64,000 nucleotides of DNA from Neisseria sp. 83E34 (GCF_001308015.1 NZ_LGYH01000001.1:396392-460391); one strand, 5' to 3'; counted from the stretch's first letter, positions 1 through 8,440 are shown. The notes: a model not told the origin generated them from the sequence alone. Program-made: numbers and translations.

Positions 1-111
1 GATCGGTTTTTTGCCCAACAGGAAAAAATCGAGAAGAAAAAATATGCGGCGCGTGAAGCTTGTATGTCGCGACATATGTTCGACAAAAAGTTTGACGAGT
101 GCAACCGGTAA
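1..111 (+). CDS. C-terminal end of an unidentified transfer-region protein (partial)
   Basis: The first frame is open from base 1 to a TAA at 109-111 and gives 36 residues, charged and with two cysteines near the end (ACMSRH and ECNR). The start is outside the window. By position, directly before virB6, it could be the end of a VirB5-like or entry-exclusion protein, but the fragment is too short to recognise. It is followed by a terminator-like hairpin. Confidence 0.5.
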   Translation, partial: DRFFAQQEKIEKKKYAAREACMSRHMFDKKFDECNR

Positions 112-130
112 CATTATTCGCCTGTTCGAC

Positions 131-156
131 ACCCGGCTAAATGCCGGGTGTTTTTG
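131..156 (+). terminator. terminator-like hairpin abutting the virB6 RBS
   Basis: ACCCGGC and GCCGGGT form a 7-bp stem with a 5-nt loop, followed by GTTTTTG. The virB6 Shine-Dalgarno AAGGAAGG begins only a few bases later (about 160). There is no room for a promoter between hairpin and gene, a pattern repeated through the transfer region. Confidence 0.7.
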
Positions 157-170
157 ATAAAGGAAGGTAT

Positions 171-1103
171 ATGGGACAAACCTATACGTTTTTTTCCGAC
201 ATCGCCAATATGATTATGAACGGGATGGGTTCCAACCTATTCAGCAAATCGGGTTCCCTTATTGCCGGTGTCGCTCCGCTGTTTCAGGCAGGCTTTTCAA
301 TCTACGTGGTGTTGTTGGCATTTGATTATTATAAGAAGGGTTTTGACGAAAGCGTGGTAGACATCGCCAAAAGCCTGATTGCCTGGCTGATTATCATCGC
401 CTGCGCTTTCAACGCATCACAGTATGACAAGTTGGCCAACTGGATTTGGATGTTTCCCGACCGGTTGAGCGGCTTCTTGGGGACGCAGGAATATACAGCC
501 AGCGCATTGGATACTAGTGCCAGCAACTTGATGAATACTTCGACTACTATCTTAGAATATGCCGCTGGTTTAGATTTTACCCAAGTATCTGATAAATTGA
601 TGCTGTATATCGGATGGGCCGTTATAGTGGGGTGTGGCATTATATTTTTTGTTATCAGCTTTTCGTATTATGTAATTGCCAAATTGTCTTTGGCCATGGT
701 AATCGTAGTCGGTCCGATTTTTATCGGCTCGTTTTTATTTCCCTCCACCCGGCAATGGGGCATGAACTGGATTGGTCAGGTTTTAAACTATTCCGTAACC
801 ATTTTGTTTTTTACTGTTTTGGGTGCCTTACAGCAGGATTTCTTTACAACGCATATGGAGAATGCTATTGTGGGAGACATCACATCCGTGGCGCAGGTTT
901 TTGGTTTGATTCCGTTATTTTTGCTGTCAACCGTTTTCTTTATTCTGGTGGCATGGGGTATTCCATCCATCGCTTCGGCATTGACCGGCGGTGCTTCGGT
1001 AAACGGCTTCAGCCGTACCGTCATGTCGGTGTACGCTTGGGCCAAAACCAAAAATATCCCTTCTTTGGGTAGGAAAGGAGGGGATATCCGCCAAGGCAAA
1101 TAA
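171..1103 (+). CDS. virB6: VirB6/TrbL-type inner-membrane channel protein
   Basis: 310 residues, very hydrophobic, with about six predicted membrane segments (for example YVVLLAFDYY, LIAWLIIIACAF, GWAVIVGCGIIFFVISFSYY, MVIVVGPIFIGSFLF). The FSYYVIAKLSLAMVIVVGPI region is typical of TrbL/VirB6 proteins, the polytopic channel component of type IV secretion systems. The frame is open from 141, but the ATG at 171 has the good Shine-Dalgarno AAGGAAGG and is preferred; the upstream part lies inside a hairpin. It opens the run virB6-virB11. Family assignment is firm; mechanism is from the family. Confidence 0.88.
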   Translation: MGQTYTFFSDIANMIMNGMGSNLFSKSGSLIAGVAPLFQAGFSIYVVLLAFDYYKKGFDESVVDIAKSLIAWLIIIACAFNASQYDKLANWIWMFPDRLSGFLGTQEYTASALDTSASNLMNTSTTILEYAAGLDFTQVSDKLMLYIGWAVIVGCGIIFFVISFSYYVIAKLSLAMVIVVGPIFIGSFLFPSTRQWGMNWIGQVLNYSVTILFFTVLGALQQDFFTTHMENAIVGDITSVAQVFGLIPLFLLSTVFFILVAWGIPSIASALTGGASVNGFSRTVMSVYAWAKTKNIPSLGRKGGDIRQGK

Positions 1104-1115
1104 AGGAGTTTTATC

Positions 1116-1316
1116 ATGATGGGTAAGTTGGCAAAATATTCTTTTTTGTTGTTTATTCTTGGCCTTGTGTGTCAAATTATCATTGGCCCGCAATTAAATA
1201 TGAAGGTAGCTTTTTTTACATTTATTTGTTTCTTTGTCAGCATGATGGCTTTTTTAGGCTGGTTTTTTGGTGGTCCGATTACCGTTGTGGTCAAAGATGA
1301 CCGTGACCACCGCTGA
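1116..1316 (+). CDS. small membrane protein of the transfer operon
   Basis: 66 residues with two hydrophobic segments (about 8-28 and 30-53) and a short charged tail ending DDRDHR. AAGGAG lies 8 nt upstream of the ATG, and the gene follows virB6 by 12 bases, so it is very likely co-transcribed. I do not recognise the family. Position and topology would suit an accessory component of the secretion channel or an entry-exclusion factor, but nothing in the sequence proves this. Confidence 0.6.
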   Translation: MMGKLAKYSFLLFILGLVCQIIIGPQLNMKVAFFTFICFFVSMMAFLGWFFGGPITVVVKDDRDHR

Positions 1317-1346
1317 ATTTTAAAAAATTTATTTTGTGGATGATCA

Positions 1347-1379
1347 AGCCCGTACTGTTTTCAGTACGGGCTTTTTGTT
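1347..1379 (+). terminator. terminator-like hairpin abutting the next RBS
   Basis: An 11-bp stem (AGCCCGTACTG / CAGTACGGGCT) with a 4-nt loop and a T-rich tail ends directly at the GAAGGAG that serves the lipoprotein gene at 1393. Confidence 0.8.
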
Positions 1380-1392
1380 TGAAGGAGTTTTC

Positions 1393-1860
1393 ATGAATAT
1401 CCGTTTTACTGTTTCGGCACTCGTTGCCGTCGCCGCTTTGTCGGGCTGTGCCCAACTAAATGCAGGGTTGGAACAATTGAGTGGAGCGCTGGATAAAGCG
1501 AACTCTGCCTTGTCTGCATCCAATTCCTCCGGCAGTATCGGAAAAACCTATACCGTTGTGGACAAAGTAACATCCCAATATGAAATCCGTAACCTCTCAT
1601 TGAAGTTGGAGAAGCTTAACGAAACCCGCACCGATGTACGTTTCGATGGGCAGGCATTCAACAAAACCAACAAGCTATTGAATATCTCAATTGTTATTCC
1701 TGTTTACGACGAGCAGAACTACTTAGTGACCTCAGTTCGGGCGCAAGTGCATTTGCCGCCCGGCGAAAAAACTCGGGTAGATACAGTCTCGCCTTTCGCC
1801 CTTCGTGACGGCCACCACCTGAATACCCGGAAAACCAGATTTGTCGTAGCGGAATACTGA
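1393..1860 (+). CDS. lipoprotein of unknown function in the virB region
   Basis: 155 residues. The N terminus is a lipoprotein signal (MNIRFTVSALVAVAALSGC) with lipobox LSGC, so the mature protein is probably anchored by a lipidated Cys19. The mature part has an alpha-helical start followed by an Ig-like beta-rich stretch. An in-frame start at 1336 exists but lies in the hairpin; the ATG at 1393 has GAAGGAG at the right distance. It sits between the small membrane protein and virB7. Too long for a VirB7 protein; it could be a surface or entry-exclusion lipoprotein, but this is only inferred from position. Confidence 0.65.
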   Translation: MNIRFTVSALVAVAALSGCAQLNAGLEQLSGALDKANSALSASNSSGSIGKTYTVVDKVTSQYEIRNLSLKLEKLNETRTDVRFDGQAFNKTNKLLNISIVIPVYDEQNYLVTSVRAQVHLPPGEKTRVDTVSPFALRDGHHLNTRKTRFVVAEY

Positions 1861-1876
1861 TCCCGCCCCAACACCC

Positions 1877-1902
1877 AAAGCATGCTCCGAGCATGCTTTT
1901 TT
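1877..1902 (+). terminator. terminator-like hairpin before virB7
   Basis: AAAGCATGCTC and GAGCATGC form a compact stem followed by six T; the AAAGGA Shine-Dalgarno of virB7 follows about 10 nt later. Confidence 0.75.
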
Positions 1903-1926
1903 ACTTTTAAAGAAAGGACGAGAGCC

Positions 1927-2052
1927 ATGAAGAACTGGATGATTGCAACGGCTGTTGCCTTGATGTTGTGTGCCTGTGTGGGGAAAAACCCGCCCAAACC
2001 GAAAGGCACCCCTTTTCCTATTAACTCATCAACCACGATAGGGGGCTTTTGA
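1927..2052 (+). CDS. virB7: VirB7-type small lipoprotein
   Basis: 41 residues: a short signal (MKNWMIATAVALMLCAC) with a cysteine in a lipobox context, then a proline- and serine-rich mature peptide. Its size, lipobox and location directly before virB8 are those of VirB7, the outer-membrane lipoprotein that stabilises VirB9 in the core complex. The stop codon overlaps the virB8 ATG (TGATG), which points to translational coupling. The sequence is too short for a homology argument on its own. Confidence 0.72.
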   Translation: MKNWMIATAVALMLCACVGKNPPKPKGTPFPINSSTTIGGF

Positions 2053-2771
2053 TGACAGCGCAAACTACTAATCCAAAAAACGGCGGAAAAAACGCCCGCA
2101 ATAAAAAAGCTTTGGATTTTATCGATGCGGCAAAAGCGTTTGAGAAATCCGAAATCGAGATGGTGCGCCGCAACAGTAAAATTGCTTGGCGTATTTCAGG
2201 CGGTTGCCTGCTGCTGGTCGGCTTGCTCGCCGGCGCAATTGCCGGACTTACCCCATTAAAAGAAGTCAAGCCGTTTGTTATCCGAGTGGATAACAATACC
2301 GGTGTTACCGATATTGTTACCTCCGTCAAAAAGAAAGAGGAAAGCTATGGCGAAGTGGTGGACAAATTCTTCCTGAGCCAGTACATCCGTTACCGGGAAG
2401 GTTATGACTGGCAAACCATTCAAGACAGTTATGATGCCACCATGCTGTTGAGCGCCCCGACCGTTCAAGCCGAGTTTTCCAAAATATATCACAACAATCC
2501 CGATGCGCCCCATCTCAAATTGAGAGGGGATTACAAAGTCGTTGCAAAAGTCAATGCCATTACCTTTATCGGTAAAACCGCCCAAATCCGTTTTGAAAAG
2601 CAACGGATTCCGGTGACCGGCGATTTGGACAAAGTGATTCCTGCTCAAAAAATGATTGCAACCATCAGCTTTGACTACACCGACAAACCGTTTAGCGAAA
2701 AAGACCGTTTGGTTAATCCTCTCGGTTTTCAGGTAAACAGCTATCGGGTTGACCCGGAAAACACGCCATAA
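2052..2771 (+). CDS. virB8: VirB8 inner-membrane assembly protein
   Basis: 239 residues with a cytoplasmic N terminus, one membrane helix at about 40-60 (GGCLLLVGLLAGAIAGL) and a periplasmic NTF2-like domain that contains the typical VirB8 stretches KPFVIRVDNNTG and FFLSQYIRYREGYDW. VirB8 is the scaffold that links the inner-membrane and core parts of the secretion system. A TTG at 2049 is in frame, but the ATG at 2052 overlapping the virB7 stop is the natural start. Confidence 0.93.
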   Translation: MTAQTTNPKNGGKNARNKKALDFIDAAKAFEKSEIEMVRRNSKIAWRISGGCLLLVGLLAGAIAGLTPLKEVKPFVIRVDNNTGVTDIVTSVKKKEESYGEVVDKFFLSQYIRYREGYDWQTIQDSYDATMLLSAPTVQAEFSKIYHNNPDAPHLKLRGDYKVVAKVNAITFIGKTAQIRFEKQRIPVTGDLDKVIPAQKMIATISFDYTDKPFSEKDRLVNPLGFQVNSYRVDPENTP

Positions 2772-2780
2772 GGAATGTGT

Positions 2781-3596
2781 ATGAACATCAAGAATAATTT
2801 ACTGACCTTTCTGTGCTTGTCAGTCCTACCGCTGACGGCCCAAGCAGTTACCGTTCCCAAATGTGCCAGCCGAGACTGCCATATCCAATATGCCGTTTAC
2901 AACGAGAATGAGGTATACCACATTCGCGGCAAAGTCGGCGCCGCATCTTGGATCCAACTGGGTCCCGATGAACGTCTGGTCGGCGATTCTGCATTTTTGG
3001 GGGTAGGAGATAAGAAGGCTTGGAATATGGGTATTAAAGGTAACAATATCGTATTCAAGCCGACGGCCAAGCTGCCGGACACCAATCTGCTGATACAGAC
3101 CAATAAGCGCTCATACGCTTTTTCATTGTCACTCAAGCCGTTCAAAAAACAGAAACCGACCTATATTTTACGCTTCCACTATCCTGATTCGGTGGATGCA
3201 AAAAACCGGGCAATAGCTGCAAAACAGGCTAAAGCGCTTGATAAGCTGTATCGAGCGGGGGCATTGAAAAACGCAGAGCACAATCAAAACTATTGGGCAT
3301 ACGGAAGCAAAAACCTGACACCGACGGCGGCCTATGACAACGGCCGCTTTACTTATTTGAGTTTTGATAACGGTAAAGAGCTGCCGTTGGTTTATAAGGT
3401 TATGGATGACGGCACCGAAGCATTGTTAAACACCCATATGGAGAATGAAGTGATCGTTATCCATGAGACCGCCAAAAAATTCATGTTACGGTTGGGAAAA
3501 TCTGTGCTTGCGATTGAAAACCGGGGCTTTAATGAAAAGGGCACATTCAATCGTACCGGTACTGATAGTAACGATTTTGTACGGGTGACCCGATAA
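2781..3596 (+). CDS. virB9: VirB9 outer core-complex protein
   Basis: 271 residues with a Sec signal peptide cleaved after TAQA. The mature protein has the N-terminal beta domain (CHIQYAVYNENEVYHIRG) and the C-terminal half (TYLSFDNGKELPLVYKVMDDGTEALLN...VIVIHETAKKFMLRLG) expected of VirB9/TraO. The ATG at 2775 is too close to the Shine-Dalgarno AAGG; 2781 gives a normal spacing of about 7 nt and is preferred. It lies 9 bases after virB8 and partners VirB7 and VirB10. Confidence 0.92.
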   Translation: MNIKNNLLTFLCLSVLPLTAQAVTVPKCASRDCHIQYAVYNENEVYHIRGKVGAASWIQLGPDERLVGDSAFLGVGDKKAWNMGIKGNNIVFKPTAKLPDTNLLIQTNKRSYAFSLSLKPFKKQKPTYILRFHYPDSVDAKNRAIAAKQAKALDKLYRAGALKNAEHNQNYWAYGSKNLTPTAAYDNGRFTYLSFDNGKELPLVYKVMDDGTEALLNTHMENEVIVIHETAKKFMLRLGKSVLAIENRGFNEKGTFNRTGTDSNDFVRVTR

Positions 3597-3613
3597 GCAC
3601 GGAAAGGAATAAA

Positions 3614-5062
3614 ATGAATTTACTGAAAAAACTCAAATCGCTGAGAAGAAGCGGTAAAAACGGCACATCTGATCAGGGAAACTATGAAGATAAGCCTTTT
3701 GTCGAATCTTCTGCTGATGAAAATGGGCTTTATGGTGAAATAGAACATGATTCTTCCGGTGGTGACAATGTAAATAGTCATGAACAGCCATACGCCCATC
3801 GTAATCTGTCTGAAATCGTCCGAAACAATCATGTTGAACCGGGTATTCCGCGAGACTTGACCGCCGGTACAAACAAAAATATGCGTAAAGTCGCTTTCTT
3901 GGGTGTCGGCATTGTTGCTGCCGGAGCGGCCGTTGCTGGTCTGATTGCTTTTTCCAGCGGCAATACGGAGCAAACGGCAGAGAGCCAGCCTGCACAAAAA
4001 GAAGCCGATGTTGCCGGGAATACCCGACCGAAAGACTTTAATCAGGACAAAGAGAAAATTATGGCGGCAGCGCGTGAGGCAGAGGCAGCCGAAGCAGCTT
4101 CCGCGCCGGCTCCTGCTTCGCCGGCATCGGGTACGCCTGCTGCCGAACAGACCACTCTACCGTCAGGAGCGGACAGCCAGCCTTCGGATGCGGCGGTAGG
4201 GGGGCACCCTGGTGAAAAACCGGCAGATCCCGTCGAAAGCATCCATGATCGACGTTTGAAAGGAGAGATGTTTGTTGAAACGGATTCTACACATCTTTCC
4301 GGTGATAAACAATCCGACAAAGGTGGTGATGCCGGCTCAACCGTCAGTCCTCCATCGGGCGGTTTACTGGGTGAGTCTGATTCTGAAAAATCCTCCGGTT
4401 CCGGTTCTTCTTTTGCTGACAAACTGAACCCATCCTTTACACCGTCGACAAATGCCGAGCAACGGGGGGATTTAACCTATCTACTTGCAAAGGGAACCAA
4501 TCTGCGCTGCGGTTTGGAAACCCGTATTGTGACTACCCAGCCGGGCTTTACACGCTGTGTTGTGTCCCAAGACGTTTATTCTGCAAACGGCAAAGTGTTG
4601 CTGGTAGAACGCGGAAGTAAAGTGACCGGTGAACAGACCTCTGCATTGCTGCACGGTCAAGCTATGGTCTTTGTGTTGTGGAACGAGCTGGAAACGCCGT
4701 CGGGTGTGAAGGTATCGTTGCGCAGCCCCGGCAGCGGTGCATTAGGCGAATCAGGCCATCGCGCCCGCGTCCGTTACCATTTCTGGCAACGCTTTGGCGG
4801 CGCAATCATGATTAGTTTGATTAAAGACGTGGGTACCGGTTTCAGTAACAGCCAGGTAGAGGGCGGCGGCAGCAATAACAATATTTCTTATGAAAATTCC
4901 AGTGATGCAGCTCAAGACATGGCCACCGAAGTCTTGAAAAACAGCATCAATATTCCGCCGACCGGCGAAATTAATCAGGGATCGTTGATTAATATTATGG
5001 TTGCCCGTGATGTCAATTTCGATCAGGTTTATGAAACCGTTCCCAATCCGATGATGTATTAA
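3614..5062 (+). CDS. virB10: VirB10/TrbI core-complex protein
   Basis: 482 residues: a cytoplasmic N terminus of about 90 residues, one membrane helix (about 93-116), a long low-complexity Ala/Pro/Ser/Gly region (about 120-280) and the C-terminal TrbI domain beginning near LLAKGTNLRCGLETRIV, with the conserved VLLVERGSKVTGE and the antenna/lever region to the end. VirB10 spans both membranes and senses ATP use by VirB11 and VirD4. GGAAAGGA precedes the ATG. Confidence 0.94.
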   Translation: MNLLKKLKSLRRSGKNGTSDQGNYEDKPFVESSADENGLYGEIEHDSSGGDNVNSHEQPYAHRNLSEIVRNNHVEPGIPRDLTAGTNKNMRKVAFLGVGIVAAGAAVAGLIAFSSGNTEQTAESQPAQKEADVAGNTRPKDFNQDKEKIMAAAREAEAAEAASAPAPASPASGTPAAEQTTLPSGADSQPSDAAVGGHPGEKPADPVESIHDRRLKGEMFVETDSTHLSGDKQSDKGGDAGSTVSPPSGGLLGESDSEKSSGSGSSFADKLNPSFTPSTNAEQRGDLTYLLAKGTNLRCGLETRIVTTQPGFTRCVVSQDVYSANGKVLLVERGSKVTGEQTSALLHGQAMVFVLWNELETPSGVKVSLRSPGSGALGESGHRARVRYHFWQRFGGAIMISLIKDVGTGFSNSQVEGGGSNNNISYENSSDAAQDMATEVLKNSINIPPTGEINQGSLINIMVARDVNFDQVYETVPNPMMY

Positions 5063-5077
5063 TTTATTCAACCGAAA

Positions 5078-5106
5078 GCACCCGCTTAATGCGGGTGCAT
5101 TTTCTT
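5078..5106 (+). terminator. terminator-like hairpin before virB11
   Basis: GCACCCGC and GCGGGTGC with a 5-nt loop and an ATTTTCTT tail, followed at once by GTAGGAAAAGG, the Shine-Dalgarno region of virB11. Confidence 0.75.
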
Positions 5107-5119
5107 GTAGGAAAAGGCA

Positions 5120-6241
5120 ATGTATACCGAAATCGGTTCTTCTGTCGGAGCGATCCGCTCTGATGCCACCGTGCGTAATATGCTTGATAAACTGGGGATT
5201 TCTGCACTACTAAACCGCCCCGGCGTTACCGAGGTGCTAATCAATCGCCCCGGAGAGTTGTTTTTGGAGACTTCGGCCGGTTTCGAGCGTATTGAAGACG
5301 ACAAGCTGACACTAACGGCGCTTACCCAGCTGGCGTCAGCTTTGTGCATCTTTAACAGCAAACACCTCTGTTATGAAACGCCGATTCATTCCGTCACACT
5401 GCCGGACGGTGAGCGGGGACACATCATGATGCCGCCCTCCTGTGAAGACAAAACACTGGTTTTTGCGTTTCGTAAACCGTCCAACACGCGCTTTGCTTTG
5501 GGCGACTATATCAACTCCGGCCGTCTGGATACGTTCAACGACGTTTCGGTTTACGGGACAACGGAGCGTGTGAAACCTTCGGCAATCGAAATAGACAGCC
5601 GCGGTGTACGCGATGTGTCCGACAAGATGAAGCTGCCGCATGACGTGGTACTTACCGATTGGCAGTATCGGATGTTGGCGCATAAGGCTGACGGCAATCT
5701 GAATGATTTCTTTCAGATGGCTATCGACCACCGTTTGAATATCTGCATGGTCGGCGGCACCGGCTCCGGTAAAACCACTTTTACCAAAGCATTGGTAGAC
5801 ATGATTCCGACGGAGCAGCGGCTGATTACGATTGAAGATACGCATGAATTAAGCACACCAAACCATCCCAACCATGCCCATTTGTTTTACAAGGAGCACA
5901 TCACGGCCAAGATGATTGTTGCGGCGTGTATGCGTCTCAAGCCCGACCGTATTCTGTTAACGGAGTTGCGCGGGGATGAGGCTTGGGATTATTTATCGGT
6001 GTTGAATACCGGCCATCCGGGCGGGATGACTTCCGTCCATGCCAACGACGCGCGCTCCGTACACTATCGGATTGCACAGTTGGCCAAAGAATCGGCTACC
6101 GGACAAAGCATGGATTATGATTACATTCTCAACACCGTACGCTCCACCATCGACGTCATCTGCTACTTTGAGAAAACCCGGTTGAAGGAGCTGTACTTCG
6201 ACCCGGTGGAGAAATTCTATGCCATGAGCGGGCGCTCGTGA
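5120..6241 (+). CDS. virB11: VirB11 secretion ATPase
   Basis: 373 residues. Walker A GGTGSGKT at 212-219, an Asp/Glu box around LITIEDTHEL (235-244), Walker B ILLTELRGDE at 278-287 and the His box GHPGGMTSVHAN at 298-309 identify the hexameric VirB11/TrbB/PilT-family ATPase that drives pilus assembly and substrate transfer. Length is normal for the family. The stop codon overlaps the start of the thermonuclease gene by one base. Confidence 0.95.
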   Translation: MYTEIGSSVGAIRSDATVRNMLDKLGISALLNRPGVTEVLINRPGELFLETSAGFERIEDDKLTLTALTQLASALCIFNSKHLCYETPIHSVTLPDGERGHIMMPPSCEDKTLVFAFRKPSNTRFALGDYINSGRLDTFNDVSVYGTTERVKPSAIEIDSRGVRDVSDKMKLPHDVVLTDWQYRMLAHKADGNLNDFFQMAIDHRLNICMVGGTGSGKTTFTKALVDMIPTEQRLITIEDTHELSTPNHPNHAHLFYKEHITAKMIVAACMRLKPDRILLTELRGDEAWDYLSVLNTGHPGGMTSVHANDARSVHYRIAQLAKESATGQSMDYDYILNTVRSTIDVICYFEKTRLKELYFDPVEKFYAMSGRS

Positions 6242-6759
6242 TGGTTAAAGCACTATTGAAGGCGGCAGGGTGGAGACCTGCCGCTATCGTTTTGCTGACC
6301 GTTTCCGTATTGGCCGGTCTGTTTTTCCGGCATCCTTTAGCCGTATCGTCCCGGCCATTTGCCTGCCGGGTTATCGGTATTTCAGACGGAGACACCTTTG
6401 CCTGTCTGAAAGAGGGAGAAGACAAAACTTTTGTCCGGCTGTTCGGCATTGATGCCCCCGAAAGGAGGCAGCCTTACGGGAAGAAAGCCAAACAATACTT
6501 ATCCGGTCAAATCCACGGCAAAACGGTCAGCGTTGTTTCGCACGGCCAAGACCGATACGGCCGTACATTGGGTACGGTATTTCTTGGGCGGACAAACATC
6601 AATCTGAAGATGGTACGCTCCGGTTATGCTTGGGTTTACCGTGAGTATACCGACGATGCCGAATTAATCGGGGCGGAGGAGGCGGCAAAATCGGTAAAAG
6701 CCGGTTTGTGGGCCGATCCTCATCCGATCAATCCGGCCGACTACCGGAAACAATTTTAA
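6241..6759 (+). CDS. exported thermonuclease-like (SNase) protein
   Basis: 172 residues with an N-terminal hydrophobic segment (about 13-29), so exported or membrane-tethered. The staphylococcal-nuclease core is clear: GDTFAC, then RLFGIDAPER, which carries the catalytic Arg and Glu, and QDRYGRTLG with the second catalytic Arg; RSGYAWVYREY closes the fold. It overlaps virB11 (GTGATG) and must be translated with it. Such nucleases occur in conjugation operons, where a role in degrading DNA or peptidoglycan-space debris is only assumed. A second SNase gene, unrelated in position, lies in the chromosome at 62007-62567. Confidence 0.85.
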   Translation: MVKALLKAAGWRPAAIVLLTVSVLAGLFFRHPLAVSSRPFACRVIGISDGDTFACLKEGEDKTFVRLFGIDAPERRQPYGKKAKQYLSGQIHGKTVSVVSHGQDRYGRTLGTVFLGRTNINLKMVRSGYAWVYREYTDDAELIGAEEAAKSVKAGLWADPHPINPADYRKQF

Positions 6760-6866
6760 AACATGTGACAGCGTTCTATTACGACACCGCAGAAAAATGC
6801 CATGTCATGAGCGGCCTTCTGTAGGGGCTGTTTTTTATTGATGACTTATAAAAGAAAGGTTCTACA

Positions 6867-7202
6867 ATGACTTTGCCTCTTTCCGAAAAAATCAGTTATT
6901 TTGTCCGGGCTTCATTTTACGAATCCGATGATAGCGACAATGTTGTATCGGACAAAAAGATTCGTGTTGCAAGCCTTGTATTGGAGTGCCCTCCGTTACG
7001 GTGTTGGGAGGACGTTGACCAATATATCCGTCCTGAATTAAAGAACATATGTAAAGAAGAAAACCCGGTTATCGATATAGAGTTGATCACTCCTGTTAGT
7101 TGGCCGCAGCAATCCGATATGGTATTGGGTTCTCCGGGTCAAGGCAAAACCGGTATGGGGCTTTCCCTTTCTTCACTATCTAAAATAAATAAAACCAGCT
7201 GA
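6867..7202 (+). CDS. hypothetical protein
   Basis: 111 residues, no signal peptide or membrane segment, and a polar C terminus rich in Gly, Ser and Lys. GAAAGG precedes the ATG. It lies between the nuclease and ssb in the same direction. I do not recognise it; its position suggests a DNA-processing or transfer accessory role only by association. Confidence 0.55.
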   Translation: MTLPLSEKISYFVRASFYESDDSDNVVSDKKIRVASLVLECPPLRCWEDVDQYIRPELKNICKEENPVIDIELITPVSWPQQSDMVLGSPGQGKTGMGLSLSSLSKINKTS

Positions 7203-7216
7203 AAAAAGGAGGGAGT

Positions 7217-7615
7217 ATGCCATATATCAACAAAATCGAAGTCATGGGCAACTTGGCCAAAGACCCCGAGCTACGTTATATGCCCGACGGTACGCCGACT
7301 GCCAAAATCAATGTGGCCGTCGCCGACAGATGGACCGACAAAAAGACCCGGGAACCGAAAGAGCATATCGAGTGGTTTACCGTGTTGCTGTATAACCGTC
7401 ATGCGGAGGTTGTTTGCCAATATATGAAAAAAGGCGACTGCATTTTGGTGTACGGCAAGCAGCGCTCACGCCGTTATACGGATTCAGGCGGTATCGAGCG
7501 ATCCGTCAGCGAGGTTATTTGCAATGAAATGCAGATTATCCGTACATCCGGCCATAACAGGCAGGATGCAGATGTCTGTCAAGAGATGAAAGGCGGCTTG
7601 TACGGCATGGGATAA
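7217..7615 (+). CDS. ssb: single-stranded DNA-binding protein
   Basis: 132 residues with the SSB OB-fold: NKIEVMGNLAKDPELRYMPDG at the start, then EWFTVLLYNRHAEVVCQYMKKGD and VYGKQRSRRY. It would coat incoming or outgoing single strands during conjugation. The usual acidic tip (DDDIPF-like) is missing: the protein ends KGGLYGMG, so it probably cannot dock the host proteins that bind that tip. AAAGGAGG precedes the ATG. Confidence 0.9.
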   Translation: MPYINKIEVMGNLAKDPELRYMPDGTPTAKINVAVADRWTDKKTREPKEHIEWFTVLLYNRHAEVVCQYMKKGDCILVYGKQRSRRYTDSGGIERSVSEVICNEMQIIRTSGHNRQDADVCQEMKGGLYGMG

Positions 7616-7736
7616 AATGGGTTAGGTTATTTCTTATATTTCTATTGTTTATGTCAGATGAATTTTTAAAACGTTGACTTCTCCATGTTCCGAAATTTAG
7701 GATGGTTGTTAATTTATATGGCATAGGAGATCGTTT

Positions 7737-8063
7737 ATGAAAACCAAACAGCTATTTCACGCTTTATTTGTTGCTGTAGGCTTGATGGGGGGCGTCTTTA
7801 TACCATTGGATATAGTACAGGCTGCCTCGTATTTTGCAACTACCGCCGAAGCAACGAAAGCTGCTGAAAAAATCGGTTATAGAAGAACCGTTTATGAAGC
7901 TACTAAATCTGCCAAAGTCAAAGGATTGCAGTATATTACTCCTGATGTGGACAACCACAAAGGAGGTGCTTGGAAAGCGGCCAAAACCGTGGCAGGCTTG
8001 GGAAGCAAGCAGACCCGCCTCGGAACCTATAATGAAAATTTAACAGTACGTATAGGAGATTGA
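7737..8063 (+). CDS. exported stand-alone polymorphic-toxin domain (Ntox21-like)
   Basis: 108 residues: a Sec signal peptide (about 1-30, ending VQAAS) followed directly by a small domain. The C-terminal half, with YITPDVDNHKGGAWK, LGSKQTRLGTY and the end RIGD, matches from memory the C-terminal toxin domains of polymorphic toxins of the Ntox21 type that end ITPDVDxHxGGxWKxA...LGSKxTRxGTYDxxLxRIGD. Those domains normally sit at the end of very long exoproteins; here the domain is alone behind a signal peptide. A small acidic gene follows after 3 bases and would fit an immunity protein. Toxicity is inferred. Confidence 0.6.
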   Translation: MKTKQLFHALFVAVGLMGGVFIPLDIVQAASYFATTAEATKAAEKIGYRRTVYEATKSAKVKGLQYITPDVDNHKGGAWKAAKTVAGLGSKQTRLGTYNENLTVRIGD

Positions 8064-8066
8064 GAT

Positions 8067-8255
8067 ATGAGTGAAATCGTAGAATGGGAAGACAGGCAGA
8101 AAAGCATTGCACAAATTATTGAAGAGTTAAAAACCTTTGAGAATCAGGAGCTCGTGGTGGTGGTTACCGATGATGAAGGAGAAACATTCAAAACTGTCAA
8201 ATTAGTCAGCAAGGGATTTGATGGAAATAAAGTGTATTGCGCCCTGCATATCTGA
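8067..8255 (+). CDS. probable immunity protein for the preceding toxin domain
   Basis: 62 residues, strongly acidic (EIIEELKTFENQELVVVV...DDEGE), without signal peptide. It follows the toxin-like gene by 3 bases, with AGGAGATTGAG before the ATG. Small size, acidity and position are what is expected of a cytoplasmic immunity protein, but no family is recognised. Confidence 0.5.
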   Translation: MSEIVEWEDRQKSIAQIIEELKTFENQELVVVVTDDEGETFKTVKLVSKGFDGNKVYCALHI

Positions 8256-8297
8256 ATTCATACTTATCGGATATTTCCATCGGTATAGTATGATTGA

Positions 8298-8335
8298 GCA
8301 GTCTGAACGCCGTTTCAGACGGTATTCTTTTTATA
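8298..8335 (+). terminator. imperfect uptake-sequence hairpin
   Basis: CAGTCTGAACG and CGTTTCAGACGG form an imperfect stem followed by ATTCTTTTT. Degenerate copy of the AGGCCGTCTGAA uptake sequence acting as a terminator after the toxin/immunity pair. Confidence 0.55.
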
Positions 8336-8397
8336 TGCTATCAAAGAATAAATTGCATTGACCGCCTGAGATAGGATCTTCTTTAGAAATATTTGAT

Positions 8398-8427
8398 GCC
8401 CGTGCCCGCGAGAGTACGGGCTTTTTT
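8398..8427 (+). terminator. terminator-like hairpin abutting the virD4 RBS
   Basis: GCCCGT and ACGGGC are followed by six T and then GCGGAG, the virD4 Shine-Dalgarno. Confidence 0.65.
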
Positions 8428-8440
8428 GCGGAGTACGGGT

